Source: Phycisphaerae bacterium (GTDB lineage Bacteria > Planctomycetota > Phycisphaerae > Sedimentisphaerales > Anaerohalosphaeraceae). From it: 17,091 nucleotides of DNA. A program made the position numbers and the translations under genes. The first letter of the stretch is position 1. Every line of letters begins with the position of its first letter. Under the pieces are notes generated by a model. It did no database searches, had not been told where the DNA came from, and was given only the letters and a program-made list of their open reading frames with translations. Positions 6,084 to 14,676 of this stretch are shown here, piece after piece. The DNA is taken from the NCBI GenBank assembly GCA_021736615.1, contig JAIPFN010000116.1, positions 1-17,091 of the forward strand, read 5' to 3'.

Positions 6084-6425
6084 ATGAAACTTATTATTGC
6101 TTATATTCAGCCGCATCGGCTTGACGAAGTTAAGAAGTCGCTGAGCGAGGCAGGCGTCGGAAAAATGTCTGTGACCAACTCACTTGGTTGCGGAGCGCAG
6201 AAGGGGTACCACGAGAGTTATCGCGGTGTTCAATTTGACGTGAATCTTCTTAAGAAAGTTCGCATCGAGATCGGCGTCAATGATGACTTTCTCGATAAAA
6301 CTATCGACGCCCTTATAGGCGGTGCCCGCACGGGTGAGATTGGGGACGGCAAGATATTTGTTCTCGACCTTGCCGACTGTATCCGTGTTCGCACGGGCGA
6401 AAAAGGCAAAGACGCTATCGGCTAG
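6084..6425 (+). CDS. glnK: PII signal transduction protein 2 (GlnB/GlnK family), altered T-loop
   Basis: Second PII protein, 113 residues, close to glnK1 along its whole length. The T-loop reads [20 protein letters not shown], so it also has Phe51 and Ala38, with Gln in place of Glu50. [12 protein letters not shown]58, E62, R101 and R103 are kept, so nucleotide and 2-oxoglutarate binding remain likely apart from the Arg38 change. GGAG at 6074-6077 sets the ATG. As the last gene of the second module it is expected to gate Amt2, and mixed trimers with the first PII are possible. A strong terminator follows 19 nt after the stop. Confidence 0.95.
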   Translation: MKLIIAYIQPHRLDEVKKSLSEAGVGKMSVTNSLGCGAQKGYHESYRGVQFDVNLLKKVRIEIGVNDDFLDKTIDALIGGARTGEIGDGKIFVLDLADCIRVRTGEKGKDAIG

Positions 6426-6444
6426 CCAATTATCGGATTTCAAT

Positions 6445-6477
6445 AAACCGCGGGTCTTAGTGCCCGCGGTTTTATTT
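6445..6477 (+). terminator. Intrinsic terminator after glnK2
   Basis: AAACCGCGGG (6445-6454) pairs perfectly with CCCGCGGTTT (6463-6472) around an 8-nt loop, and a T-rich tail follows. The next gene is convergent, and the mirror-image A/T flanks could let it also stop transcripts from the minus strand. Confidence 0.9.
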
Positions 6478-6555
6478 GCATAAAACAGAAACAAATTACA
6501 GCCGGAACACATCAAAGGCGGGTATCCGGATAATAAAAAAATGCTCCAAACCAGG

Positions 6556-7773
6556 TTATTTTTTCACATTTCTGAAATACTCATTCAGAATCTCACTGGA
6601 TACCGGCGGGCATCCTGGAACGAATTTTCTGTTTTTTCTGTGTTTGGCGGTGCAGTTTCCAACGCATAAAGTGCCTTCCGGCAAGTCGATGTGACCTTTG
6701 CCGATGGCTATGGCTATATTTTTATCGTCTTTACGCTCGTCAAGCAGTTGCTTTCCATGCTGCCTTAGAAACAGCAATAATGTCGACTGGCAAGCACTGC
6801 AAGACTGCTTATCCAGAATAGTAAAGCCCGGAAATTCCAGGGATAGTGTATTCGGCGAAAGCTCAAAAGGATCGCGAACATCTTTGAAGTTTGGCGGAGA
6901 TACGCTTATCCTGTCAAGATCGATTACGCCATACCCTCTGTCGGCAGCCATCTTTAAATACGGAATATCACCGGCGGAAATACCCATTATTTCACATGCA
7001 ATCGAATCAGCGGCAAAAGCATCGACGCCGACAACGACCACGTCCAGCGGTTTAGGTGTTCCGGCACCGGGACCAAGGCCTTCCATGCCGATAGTACCGT
7101 CGATAATTGAAAGATGAGGACGCAGAACCGATGCCATATCGGCAATGGCTATGTCCAGTGGTTTTTCGTCCATACCGTCAATTTTCGGCAGCATATGAAG
7201 ATCGACTTTCGAACGGCGCCACAAGCAGCCCTTCATATTCTTAACCGACAGTGTAACGCCGGTATGCATATGGGTCTTCATAACCGGAATCGAAACGACA
7301 ATATCGTACTCGGCGACCTCTTTGCATAGCTTAAGCGATTTTATGGCAATACCATCTGAAATCTCGATGGGTACGAACGGCTGAACATCCATATCTATCA
7401 ATGGGCAGTTACACTGCCTGGCAACGTCTGCGATACCGGTGGTTTCAAACGCATCCATCGCCTTAACACCTGTAATAGGGCTTTCCCCAACGGCAACATC
7501 GGCGCCGGCTTGTCTGAAAGCATCTATGGCGGCGGCTACGACCTGCGGATGCGTAGTCGCACCGCTCTCAGCGGCGGCGTCTCGCCCGGCATTGGGCTTG
7601 AGCAGAACACGCTTGCCTTTTGCCGGTGACAGGTCGATATTTGACATAGCCCTACGCGTATTATCATAGGGACCGTCACCCGAGGCCCAGAAAACCAGGG
7701 GCAAGACAGGATTATGCTCAAAAGGTGATGTACAAATCGCATTTTCTGTTTTAATATTAGCATCATTTCTCAT
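6556..7773 (-). CDS. DUF362 domain protein with Cys-rich C-terminus
   Basis: 405 residues, cytoplasmic by sequence (no signal peptide or membrane segment). The DUF362 core is recognisable: RVLLKPNAG (55-63), ADVAVGESPITG (91-102), and PVMKTHMHTGVTLSVKNMKG (163-182), the typical conserved Lys/His/Asn stretch. Five cysteines cluster at the C-terminus: C325-x2-C328, C370-x3-C374 and C388 in GCPP. This spacing suggests an iron-sulfur site, but no ferredoxin-like 4Fe-4S double motif is present. The biochemical role of the family is unknown. It is on the minus strand, convergent with glnK2, and its start has only a weak ribosome binding site (GCAGTAG). Separated by 234 bp from the ACT-domain gene upstream, it may be transcribed alone. 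I assign no reaction. Confidence 0.8.
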   Translation of the reverse strand: MRNDANIKTENAICTSPFEHNPVLPLVFWASGDGPYDNTRRAMSNIDLSPAKGKRVLLKPNAGRDAAAESGATTHPQVVAAAIDAFRQAGADVAVGESPITGVKAMDAFETTGIADVARQCNCPLIDMDVQPFVPIEISDGIAIKSLKLCKEVAEYDIVVSIPVMKTHMHTGVTLSVKNMKGCLWRRSKVDLHMLPKIDGMDEKPLDIAIADMASVLRPHLSIIDGTIGMEGLGPGAGTPKPLDVVVVGVDAFAADSIACEIMGISAGDIPYLKMAADRGYGVIDLDRISVSPPNFKDVRDPFELSPNTLSLEFPGFTILDKQSCSACQSTLLLFLRQHGKQLLDERKDDKNIAIAIGKGHIDLPEGTLCVGNCTAKHRKNRKFVPGCPPVSSEILNEYFRNVKK

Positions 7774-7951
7774 ATTCTACTGCTTGGAATTTTCCATATA
7801 ACATTTGCTAAAATAAATAAGTTCATTCGATGTTATTATTTTACCAAATCCATCCTGAACTATCAAGACTTCTATTTCTGAGGCAGATATATTGAGGATT
7901 TATACGAAGAAACGGGGACAATCACCGCATATTTGTTTCTTTGAGGTTCTT

Positions 7952-7976
7952 GGGCACCCACAAGGGGTGTCCCTAC
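7952..7976. repeat. REP-like palindrome between the ACT and DUF362 genes
   Basis: GGGCACCC (7952-7959) pairs with GGGTGTCC (7965-7972), 8 bp with one G-U, around a 5-nt loop, and CCTAC follows. It is similar in design to the palindrome at 6041-6060. The remainder of this 234-bp gap (7774-8007) is AT-rich and shows nothing else clear. Confidence 0.55.
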
Positions 7977-8007
7977 GTTTAAATATTTCGATTCGGCTTC
8001 CTGAGGA

Positions 8008-8463
8008 TTACTTTTTCCGGGCGGCTGATCGCTTTACTACCTTCTTTGGTGATTTATTTTTGGTACTGGTGTTTGCCTTTAATACTTTGATGGCTTTTTT
8101 AACGCTGGCGACTTTCAGTATTCCGGTTGTTCGTCCACCCCTGGCACCTGCGGTACAGTATGCGTATGCAACGTTTATGTGGGCATCTGCGAGTTTGCGG
8201 GCGACATCGGCAAAGGCACCTACCTTGTTGGGCAGATTCACACACAGGACTTCAGTCTCATTAAACGTAACATTTTCGGCAGCAAGGAGCTTGCGTATCT
8301 TGTCGGCGGAGCCGCCTACAACCCGCAAAACGCCATGCTCGACCGAATCCATCACTGTAAGAGCGAGGATATTAATCTTTGCCTTGCCAAGCTCATCAAG
8401 CAGATTACCGAGCACACCGGGTTTATTAATCAGGAAAATAGAAAATTGTGTTTCAACATGCAT
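8008..8463 (-). CDS. Small protein with two ACT domains and a basic tail
   Basis: 151 residues. ACT domains are small regulatory folds that usually bind amino acids. The first spans about residues 1-68 (FSIFLINKPGVLGNLLDELGKAKINIL, with the typical PGVLG turn) and the second about 71-128 (VLCVNLPNKVGAFADVARKLADAHINVAYAYC). No enzyme domain is attached, so it is a stand-alone ACT protein that may sense an amino acid. The last 23 residues hold ten Lys or Arg (KSPKKVVKRSAARKK), which is odd for the family and could contact nucleic acid or acidic lipids. The ATG at 8463 has AAAGG 9 nt before it; an in-frame TTG at 8469 would place the site too close. No neighbour clearly shares its job. Confidence 0.8.
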   Translation of the reverse strand: MHVETQFSIFLINKPGVLGNLLDELGKAKINILALTVMDSVEHGVLRVVGGSADKIRKLLAAENVTFNETEVLCVNLPNKVGAFADVARKLADAHINVAYAYCTAGARGGRTTGILKVASVKKAIKVLKANTSTKNKSPKKVVKRSAARKK

Positions 8464-8520
8464 TCGCAAAAACCTTTCTGCTCAAACTGACCTGTCGGCC
8501 AGTTTGAAATGAATAATATA

Positions 8521-8538
8521 TATTGTCTAATGTATAAT
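8521..8538. repeat. Second copy of the AT-rich TGTCTAAT/TATAAT motif
   Basis: TATTGTCTAATGTATAAT differs from the 3773-3791 copy only by one missing T. It lies about 60 bp before the ACT gene. It may be a shared promoter-like element or a dispersed intergenic repeat. Confidence 0.35.
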
Positions 8539-8554
8539 GAATGATTCGACCTTT

Positions 8555-8595
8555 CCGTCTTCCCGTCTTCGCTTTGCTACGTCGCGACGGGACGG
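8555..8595. repeat. Imperfect palindrome between oppF and the ACT gene
   Basis: CCGTC (8555-8559) and CCCGTC (8562-8567) can pair with GACGG (8591-8595) and GACGG (8586-8590), with a 2-nt bulge. A GTCGCGAC palindrome sits inside at 8581-8588. It starts 80 nt beyond the oppF stop and could be a repeat element or a late end signal; no T-run follows on the minus strand. Confidence 0.35.
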
Positions 8596-8674
8596 CTGAG
8601 ACTATTATATTAAAAAAGTTACTCCATGCAAAGTCTTTAATTGTAATAGTTAATTTACTCAAATGCGATTTTGG

Positions 8675-9670
8675 TTACTTTTTCCATTCGCTGCATTTCC
8701 AGCATGCTGCGACGTGCTCGATGCCATCGCCGGTCTGCTTTAAATTCTGTATTTCCACGGTGCAGCGGTGTTCCGCGATCGGACATCTCGGGTGGAACGG
8801 GCAGCCGCTTGGCGGGTTTGAAGGGCTTGGAACCTCGCCTCCGAGAACGATTCGCTGCTGTGTGCGATGGGGGTCGGGTCTGGGGATCGCACTCATCAAG
8901 GCACGGGTATACGGGTGCAGCGGGTTTTTGTAAAGCTCTTTACTGGAAGTATACTCGACAATTTTGCCAAGATACATTACGGCGACGTAATCGCTGATAT
9001 GCTCGACGACAGCAAGATCATGAGCGATAAACAGGTATGTCAGGCCCAACTCGTCCTGCAAATCCTGGAGCAGGTTAATGATCTGCGACTGAATAGAAAC
9101 GTCCAGGGCACTAACCGCCTCGTCACAGACGATAAACTTCGGATCCAAGGCGAGTGCACGTGCGATTCCGATTCGCTGACGCTGGCCGCCGGAAAATTCG
9201 TGCGGATACCTGCTGGAATGATGAGGCGAAAGCCCGACACGCTCAAGAAGAGCGGCAACTTTCCTGCGCCTTTCCCGCCCTGCCGCGATCTTATGGGCGG
9301 TAAGGGACTCACCAACAATATTGGCGACGGTCATACGCGGATTGAGCGAACTGTAAGGGTCCTGGAATATCAACTGCATATCACAACGAAGCTTTCGTAA
9401 TTCCCTGGATGGCAGTGAAAATACTTCGCGTCCGTCGAAATTGACTTTTCCGTCTGTGGCATTGATCAGTCTCAGGATCGTACGCCCGACGGTCGTCTTT
9501 CCGCAACCGCTCTCGCCGACAAGACCGAGCGTCTTGCCCGACTCAATCTTAAAGCTGACGCCGTCGACGGCCTTGACATGACCGACGACCCGGCTGAACA
9601 GCCCGCGTTTGATCGGAAAATGCGTCTTAAGCCCTTCGACGTCAACCAGATATTTCTTTGTGCTTTCCAT
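8675..9670 (-). CDS. oppF: Oligopeptide/dipeptide ABC importer ATPase, OppF/DppF type
   Basis: One of the paired cytoplasmic ATPases of a peptide-type importer; 331 residues from the chosen start. Motifs: Walker A GESGCGKT (52-59), Q-loop Q103, signature SGGQRQ (160-165), Walker B with D183 and E184, switch H217. The C-terminal oligo-HPY region keeps four cysteines (C290-x5-C296-x7-C303 and C323). In some Opp/Dpp importers equivalent cysteines of the partner ATPase hold a 4Fe-4S cluster. The ATG at 9670 makes a 29-nt overlap with oppD; an in-frame ATG at 9709 would add 13 Lys/Asn-rich residues absent from most homologues, and neither has a clear ribosome binding site. Last gene of the operon, probably translated by coupling to oppD. 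Substrate cannot be read from the ATPase. Confidence 0.9.
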   Translation of the reverse strand: MESTKKYLVDVEGLKTHFPIKRGLFSRVVGHVKAVDGVSFKIESGKTLGLVGESGCGKTTVGRTILRLINATDGKVNFDGREVFSLPSRELRKLRCDMQLIFQDPYSSLNPRMTVANIVGESLTAHKIAAGRERRRKVAALLERVGLSPHHSSRYPHEFSGGQRQRIGIARALALDPKFIVCDEAVSALDVSIQSQIINLLQDLQDELGLTYLFIAHDLAVVEHISDYVAVMYLGKIVEYTSSKELYKNPLHPYTRALMSAIPRPDPHRTQQRIVLGGEVPSPSNPPSGCPFHPRCPIAEHRCTVEIQNLKQTGDGIEHVAACWKCSEWKK

Positions 9671-10691
9671 ATTTTTTTTCGTATTCGTTAAATTCTTCTT
9701 TTGTTTCATAGCCCGGCGTATACCAGCATGCAGAACAACGACCGGGCTTTATCTCCCTAAGCTCCGGTTCGACGGTCATACACCTCGGTTCGTCACGCCC
9801 AATCGGACATCTCGGGTGGAACTTGCATCCGTCTGGGAAGGCCAGCGGATCGGGCACAGTTCCGCCGATGACGTCAAGACGCTGCTGCTCGATGCCGACT
9901 TTCGGCAATGACCGCAAAAGGCCGCGTGTATAAGGATGCAGCGGGTCATCGAAAATATCTGTCACGGTGCCGGTTTCGACGATTCTTGATGCGTACATCA
10001 CTACGACATCATCGGCATTTTCGGCGACTACGCCGAGGTCATGGGTAATAAGGACGATGCTCATGTTATTTTTCTTTTGGATATCTCGCAGCAACTCAAG
10101 TATCTGCGCCTGTATAGTAACGTCAAGAGCGGTCGTAGGCTCATCGGCGATTATCAGCGATGGATCGCAGCTTAGAGACATAGCGATAATGATCCGCTGA
10201 CGCATTCCGCCGCTCATCTGGTGCGGATATTCCATTGCACGCTGTTGAGGGTCGGCGATGCCTACCTGACGGAGCATTTCAACGGCATGAGTCCAGGCGG
10301 CGGGGCCTTTTTTGTCCTGATGCAGTTCGATAGCCTCGACGATCTGCTCGCCAACCGTATAGACCGGGTTAAGGCTGGTCATCGGTTCCTGGAAGATCAT
10401 GGCGATGTCATTGCCGCGGATCGACTGCATATATTTTTCGTCGGCGGTAACCAGGTCGGTTCCGCGAAAGAGAATCTGCCCTCCTGCGATCTTGCCGGGC
10501 GGGTCGGGTATCAGACGCAGTACTGACAGCGCGGTAACACTTTTACCGCAGCCGCTCTCACCGACGACAGCAAGTGTCTTGCCGGCGCAAACGTCATAGC
10601 TGACGCCGTTAACAGCGCGGACAAGGCCTTCGTCCGTATGAAACGTAACAGAAAGGTCTCTTATGCTAAGTAGTATGTCATTATCACTCAT
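9642..10691 (-). CDS. oppD: Oligopeptide/dipeptide ABC importer ATPase, OppD/DppD type
   Basis: Partner ATPase, 349 residues. Motifs: Walker A GESGCGKS (44-51), Q101 in [10 protein letters not shown], signature SGGMRQ (160-165), Walker [10 protein letters not shown] with D183 and E184, switch H217. The MTSLNP and MRQR variants are typical of the OppD half, while OppF has YSSLNP and QRQR. Four cysteines (C289-x5-C295-x8-C304 and C319) match those that hold a 4Fe-4S cluster in characterised Opp/Dpp ATPases. The ATG overlaps the oppC stop by 4 nt (ATGA), and AAGGAAAG gives it a good ribosome binding site. The C-terminal 25 residues are charged and lie over the oppF start. Confidence 0.93.
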   Translation of the reverse strand: MSDNDILLSIRDLSVTFHTDEGLVRAVNGVSYDVCAGKTLAVVGESGCGKSVTALSVLRLIPDPPGKIAGGQILFRGTDLVTADEKYMQSIRGNDIAMIFQEPMTSLNPVYTVGEQIVEAIELHQDKKGPAAWTHAVEMLRQVGIADPQQRAMEYPHQMSGGMRQRIIIAMSLSCDPSLIIADEPTTALDVTIQAQILELLRDIQKKNNMSIVLITHDLGVVAENADDVVVMYASRIVETGTVTDIFDDPLHPYTRGLLRSLPKVGIEQQRLDVIGGTVPDPLAFPDGCKFHPRCPIGRDEPRCMTVEPELREIKPGRCSACWYTPGYETKEEFNEYEKKYGKHKEISG

Positions 10692-11890
10692 GCTGCTTTC
10701 CTTAGTCTTGGATCTATGGCATCACGTAGTCCTTCGCCGACGAGGTTGTAGGCGGTAACGGTTAGGAATATTGCAAGGCCTGGGAACAGCGACAGCCACC
10801 ATAAGAACCGCCCTGTCGTGCCGACACCGAGGCTTAGCATCTGGCCCCAGCTTGGGGTGGGCGGAGCGACACCGAAGCCGAGAAAACTAAGGGCGGCTTC
10901 GACAAAGATCGCACCGGCGATACCGAACGTAGCGTTAACCAGAACCGGGGCGATACCGTTTGGGAGCATGTGCCGGAAAAGCAAACTGTGAAGCGGCAGA
11001 CCCAAAGCACGGGCGGCCTGAACAAAATCCTGACCGCGGAGCTTAAAGAACTCTGCGCGGATAAAACGAGCGTTGCCCGTCCAGGTCGTAATGCCGATGA
11101 TAACCATGATATTGAACAGGCTGCGCTCAAAGAAAGCGACAATCGTGATTATCAAAAAGAATACCGGAATCGCCATCATTATCTCGACAAACCTCATACC
11201 GACAAAATCGACCTTGCCGCCGAAATAGCCGATGATCGCTCCGACAAAGACGCCTATGATACTTGAAATGCCGACGGCGACAAATCCTACAGAAAGCGAA
11301 ATCCTGCTGCCGTGGATTAGCCTGCAAAGCACATCGGAACCGACGTCATCTGTGCCAAGCCAGTGCTCGGTACTGGGCTCCTGCTCACGGACGGAAAGGT
11401 CGGTCCTGGCATAACCGTAAGGGACTATCGTAAAGACGGCGCCGGTTGCCTTTCCGGTTGCTACCATACGCTTATAATCGGTCGCGTCAAGGCGGTGTTT
11501 TGAGGTAGAGAAAATGACCGTGATACCAATTATAAGAATCAGCGAATTTACCCCGACCTGCTGCCAGAAAATCTCCGTACGGCGTGACGGGTTAACGCGA
11601 ATCCTGTTTCGGCGTATCAGCCAAACCTGAACGATTCCTATTACGGCTGCAAGAAAAACACTATAATCGACGGCGGTAAGATCACGGAACAACGGAAAAG
11701 AAAACTCACCGTCTATCCGGATAACGAAAGGCTTATCATTGGCCAGAAACGGGGCGAAAACGGCCAATGCAAAAAGAGCTATTATAAAAACCAGACTCAG
11801 GACGTTAAGGGCACTCTTAAAAAACTCACGAGAGACCATCTCGCCATAGGAAACACCCCAGTCAGTATTATTTTTTTTCTGTTTACTCAT
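10688..11890 (-). CDS. oppC: Peptide-type ABC importer permease, OppC/DppC type, with N-terminal insertion
   Basis: Inner-membrane permease, 400 residues, against about 300 for usual OppC. The C-terminal core is standard: [21 protein letters not shown] (176-196), and the EAA-type loop that docks on the ATPase, [20 protein letters not shown] (289-308), then LPNGIAPV, and the end [18 protein letters not shown]. The oddity is the segment between the first helix (about 28-49) and the HWLGTD motif, which carries two more likely helices (77-93 and 111-128), a basic patch between them ([12 protein letters not shown]) and a hydrophilic stretch to 175. The ATG at 11890 lies 10 nt after the oppB stop; an upstream TTG at 11908 overlaps oppB and is less likely. 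No clear ribosome binding site is seen, so coupling to oppB is inferred. Confidence 0.9.
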   Translation of the reverse strand: MSKQKKNNTDWGVSYGEMVSREFFKSALNVLSLVFIIALFALAVFAPFLANDKPFVIRIDGEFSFPLFRDLTAVDYSVFLAAVIGIVQVWLIRRNRIRVNPSRRTEIFWQQVGVNSLILIIGITVIFSTSKHRLDATDYKRMVATGKATGAVFTIVPYGYARTDLSVREQEPSTEHWLGTDDVGSDVLCRLIHGSRISLSVGFVAVGISSIIGVFVGAIIGYFGGKVDFVGMRFVEIMMAIPVFFLIITIVAFFERSLFNIMVIIGITTWTGNARFIRAEFFKLRGQDFVQAARALGLPLHSLLFRHMLPNGIAPVLVNATFGIAGAIFVEAALSFLGFGVAPPTPSWGQMLSLGVGTTGRFLWWLSLFPGLAIFLTVTAYNLVGEGLRDAIDPRLRKAA

Positions 11891-11900
11891 TATATTATTT

Positions 11901-12890
11901 TCATTCAAAACAAATTCTAGGGTCAGCGATCGCGTATGCTATGTCAGCAAGGAGCATTCCGGCGAGGTTTAAAACGCCGGCAATCGTGGATACGGCCATA
12001 ACGACGTCATAATCACGCGTGGTAACCGCCTCAAACGCGAGACGGCCCATGCCCGGAATACTGAATATGCTCTCGATGATGACCGACCCGCCGATCATCG
12101 CCGGAAGCAGCGTGGCCATGATCGTTATTACGGGGATAATACTGTTGCGAAAGGCGTGACGAAAAACGACCACCCTTTCTGGCAAACCCTTGGCCCTTGC
12201 GGTTCGTACATAGTCCATGCGGAGATTGTCGAGCATACCGGCTCGGACCTGCTTGCTGAGATAGGCAAAACCGGTATACGAAAGACATATCACCGGCAAA
12301 ACAAGGTGCCACATGCGGTCGCCGAGCCATGGGAAAAAGGGCATGGTTCCGGCGGCATTGCTGCTAAGGCCGGCGGGCGGAAACCAGTCGACAAAGGTCG
12401 GCCCGCAAAGATAACCGATCATCATCTGGCCGACCCACATGCTCGGCAATGCGACGAGCATAAACAGAACGACCGACGAAGCACGGTCGAAAAACCGCTT
12501 ATGACTAACCGCCGAAAGAACACCGACAGGAAGCGAGACGGCATAGATTATTAAAAACGCAAGGACATTTAGCAGCAGTGTGATGGGCAGGCGTTCGGCT
12601 ATAAGCTGCGAAACGGGCCTATGATGCTTAATCGAATCGCCAAGGTCAAAGCGCACCAGGCGGCCAAGCCAGTACAAATATTGAACCGGCAAGGGTTTAT
12701 CAAGGCCGTACAACTTCATTCGCTGGGCACGTACATCGGCGGAACGCTCGGAATCCATCTGTCCGCCCGGCCCCATAGCAAGGCTGACAGGATCACCGGG
12801 GGCGGCCCTGCTAATGACAAAAACCATAATGGTAATGCCAAGCAAAGTAGGGATCATCAAAAGCAATCGCCGGATAATATATGTAGTCAT
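11901..12890 (-). CDS. oppB: Peptide-type ABC importer permease, OppB/DppB type
   Basis: Inner-membrane permease, 329 residues, normal length for OppB. Typical start YIIRRLLLMIPTLLGITIMVF, then SRAAPGDP. Six helices are visible (about 9-28, 103-125, 139-160, 195-212, 256-275 and 297-321). The EAA loop reads DYVRTARAKGLPERVVVFRH (226-245) followed by AFRNSIIPV. It ends ADPRICFE, close to the usual LDPR end. ATG at 12890 lies 18 nt after the first binding-protein stop; the nearest ribosome-binding-like AGGG is rather distant. It pairs with oppC to form the pore. Confidence 0.93.
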   Translation of the reverse strand: MTTYIIRRLLLMIPTLLGITIMVFVISRAAPGDPVSLAMGPGGQMDSERSADVRAQRMKLYGLDKPLPVQYLYWLGRLVRFDLGDSIKHHRPVSQLIAERLPITLLLNVLAFLIIYAVSLPVGVLSAVSHKRFFDRASSVVLFMLVALPSMWVGQMMIGYLCGPTFVDWFPPAGLSSNAAGTMPFFPWLGDRMWHLVLPVICLSYTGFAYLSKQVRAGMLDNLRMDYVRTARAKGLPERVVVFRHAFRNSIIPVITIMATLLPAMIGGSVIIESIFSIPGMGRLAFEAVTTRDYDVVMAVSTIAGVLNLAGMLLADIAYAIADPRICFE

Positions 12891-12908
12891 TTAAATCACA
12901 CGGCCCTA

Positions 12909-14642
12909 TCAGTATTTCTGCAATTCTGTCGGAACATACCATTCAAGTTCATCTATCCCAAGCTTATGGATGGTCACGTTATCAAAACGCTTATCAAGAA
13001 AACGCTGCTCGGGCCTTGTATACACAAACGTATAAGGCTGCTGGTCATGAATAATCGAATGAAACTTGTGGTACAGGGCATTCCTTTTATCCTTATCAAG
13101 CGTCATCCTTGCCTCTTCGATAAGCCTGTCGGCTTCGGGGAAATTGAAACTTATATAGTTGCTGCCGCCTTCAATTTGGGACGAATGCCAAATCTGGTAC
13201 GGGTCACTTTCTACACTGCCGCCCCAGGCCATATTAACCGCGTCGAACTTATGATCCTGAACTTTCTGAATGAATATTGACCACTCATACGGATCCGGAA
13301 TAACCTCGATACCGACTCTGGCCGCCGAATCCTTTACAAGTTTAACGACCTGCTGGTGCAGTTGAGTACCGGCAACTATCATATATTTAAAACTGAATTT
13401 CACTCCGTCTTTATCCCGCACTCCATCGCCATCCGTATCGACCCATCCGGCTTCATCTAGCAGTGCCGCTGCCTTTTCGGGATCGTACGGCCATGATTCA
13501 ATATCCGGATTGGTCTGAGGGCCGAATATATAAAACGGTCCGGTAGGAATCTCAGCATCGGGACTTCTTAAAACATGGTCCTTTATACCCTTACGGTCTA
13601 TCAAATGAGTCATCGCCCTGCGAACTTTCTTGTCGGCAAAAAAAGGCAATCGCTGGTTCCAGCCGATCCAGAAATAACCGGTATTTTCAGCTGCCCAGTA
13701 AGAAAGCATATGAAATCTCGTATTAAAAGCTTTGTCGTTAATTTTTGCGGCAAATTGATCCGGCAAAGGCCTTAGATAATCAACCTCACCGGCATCGAGA
13801 GACTGCATTGCTGCAATGTCATTTGTTATGAATTTAAATACACGTTTTTCAATGTTAGGTTTTTTGCCCCAGTAATTGCCATTACGGTTAAGCACGACCC
13901 TGCTGCCGACATCCCACTTCTCAAAAACATAAGGACCGCTGCCGATTGGATTTGTACGCAAATTATTGAACTCTTTAGGGTCTTTAAACCCATAGATATG
14001 TTTGGGGTGTATATAGATACCGCCAAGATAACCCAGCGACTGAAAATACACCTTCTTCATATAAAATTTTATCTCACGATCATTCACTCTCTCATAACGC
14101 TCTACATCCTTGAAATAGTTTGCATAACTGTGACAGTCAACCTCTGGATTCGTAATAGTTTCAAAAGTAAAAATAACATCATCGGTGGTAATCGGAACCC
14201 CGTCGGAGAAATGTATATCGTCACGTAATTTGAAATATATCTCCAGCCCGTCTTCAGATATCGAAAAGTCCGCGGCAAGATGCCCTTCAAACACAAACTC
14301 ATCAGGCTTATACCGGATCATACTCTCATAGATGTTAGCACTTACTATCCACCTGGACGACCATGTTGCACTTTCCAGAAATGGAAATAAAGTAGAAGGT
14401 TCAGTACTAAGACACCTAACAAGCCAGTCACCTTCGTCACCGGGATACCTGTCACCGGAAACCTTTGCGGTTTGTTTCCCAGTACCAGAACCGGCGAACT
14501 GTCCGCCTTCTACGGCCTTGACAACATCGTTGAGCCGTTCGTACAGGCGGTCGGACTGGATCATAGACAAAAACTGCAGCGTGATTAGAGCCGCAAGAAA
14601 AACAAAAAGAAAAAACGTCACTATAGGAGAACGACCATTCAT
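12909..14642 (-). CDS. Membrane-anchored solute-binding protein, family 5 (copy 1)
   Basis: 577 residues, the periplasmic ligand receptor of the importer. SBP_bac_5 features: STEPSTLFPFLES near 79-91, LRDDIHFSDGVPITTDDVIFTF (139-160), GSGPYVFEKW (234-243), NYWGKKP (256-262), FADKKVRRAMTHLIDR (335-350) and YDPEKAAALLDEAGW (386-400). A calcium-loop-like DTDGDG (402-407) follows, common in this family. The N-terminus has one hydrophobic helix (residues 8-25) with no lipobox Cys and no clear cleavage site. A heptad-like linker (27-45, IQSDRLYERLNDVVKAVEG) follows, so it is probably tethered to the inner membrane. Its second paralogue lies 34 bp upstream. Ligand (peptide, nickel or sugar oligomer) cannot be told. 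ATG at 14642 is preceded by GGTG. Confidence 0.92.
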   Translation of the reverse strand: MNGRSPIVTFFLFVFLAALITLQFLSMIQSDRLYERLNDVVKAVEGGQFAGSGTGKQTAKVSGDRYPGDEGDWLVRCLSTEPSTLFPFLESATWSSRWIVSANIYESMIRYKPDEFVFEGHLAADFSISEDGLEIYFKLRDDIHFSDGVPITTDDVIFTFETITNPEVDCHSYANYFKDVERYERVNDREIKFYMKKVYFQSLGYLGGIYIHPKHIYGFKDPKEFNNLRTNPIGSGPYVFEKWDVGSRVVLNRNGNYWGKKPNIEKRVFKFITNDIAAMQSLDAGEVDYLRPLPDQFAAKINDKAFNTRFHMLSYWAAENTGYFWIGWNQRLPFFADKKVRRAMTHLIDRKGIKDHVLRSPDAEIPTGPFYIFGPQTNPDIESWPYDPEKAAALLDEAGWVDTDGDGVRDKDGVKFSFKYMIVAGTQLHQQVVKLVKDSAARVGIEVIPDPYEWSIFIQKVQDHKFDAVNMAWGGSVESDPYQIWHSSQIEGGSNYISFNFPEADRLIEEARMTLDKDKRNALYHKFHSIIHDQQPYTFVYTRPEQRFLDKRFDNVTIHKLGIDELEWYVPTELQKY

Positions 14643-14676
14643 ATCAGCACCGTTTCAATTTATTAGTTATTATTGA

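Noticed and set aside
9671..9709. Longer OppF start at 9709
   Set aside because: It adds 13 Lys/Asn-rich residues that most homologues lack and enlarges the overlap with oppD; it cannot be wholly excluded.
11888..11908. TTG start at 11908 for OppC, overlapping oppB
   Set aside because: An ATG lies 18 nt downstream, just after the oppB stop; the added MNENNI residues are not typical.
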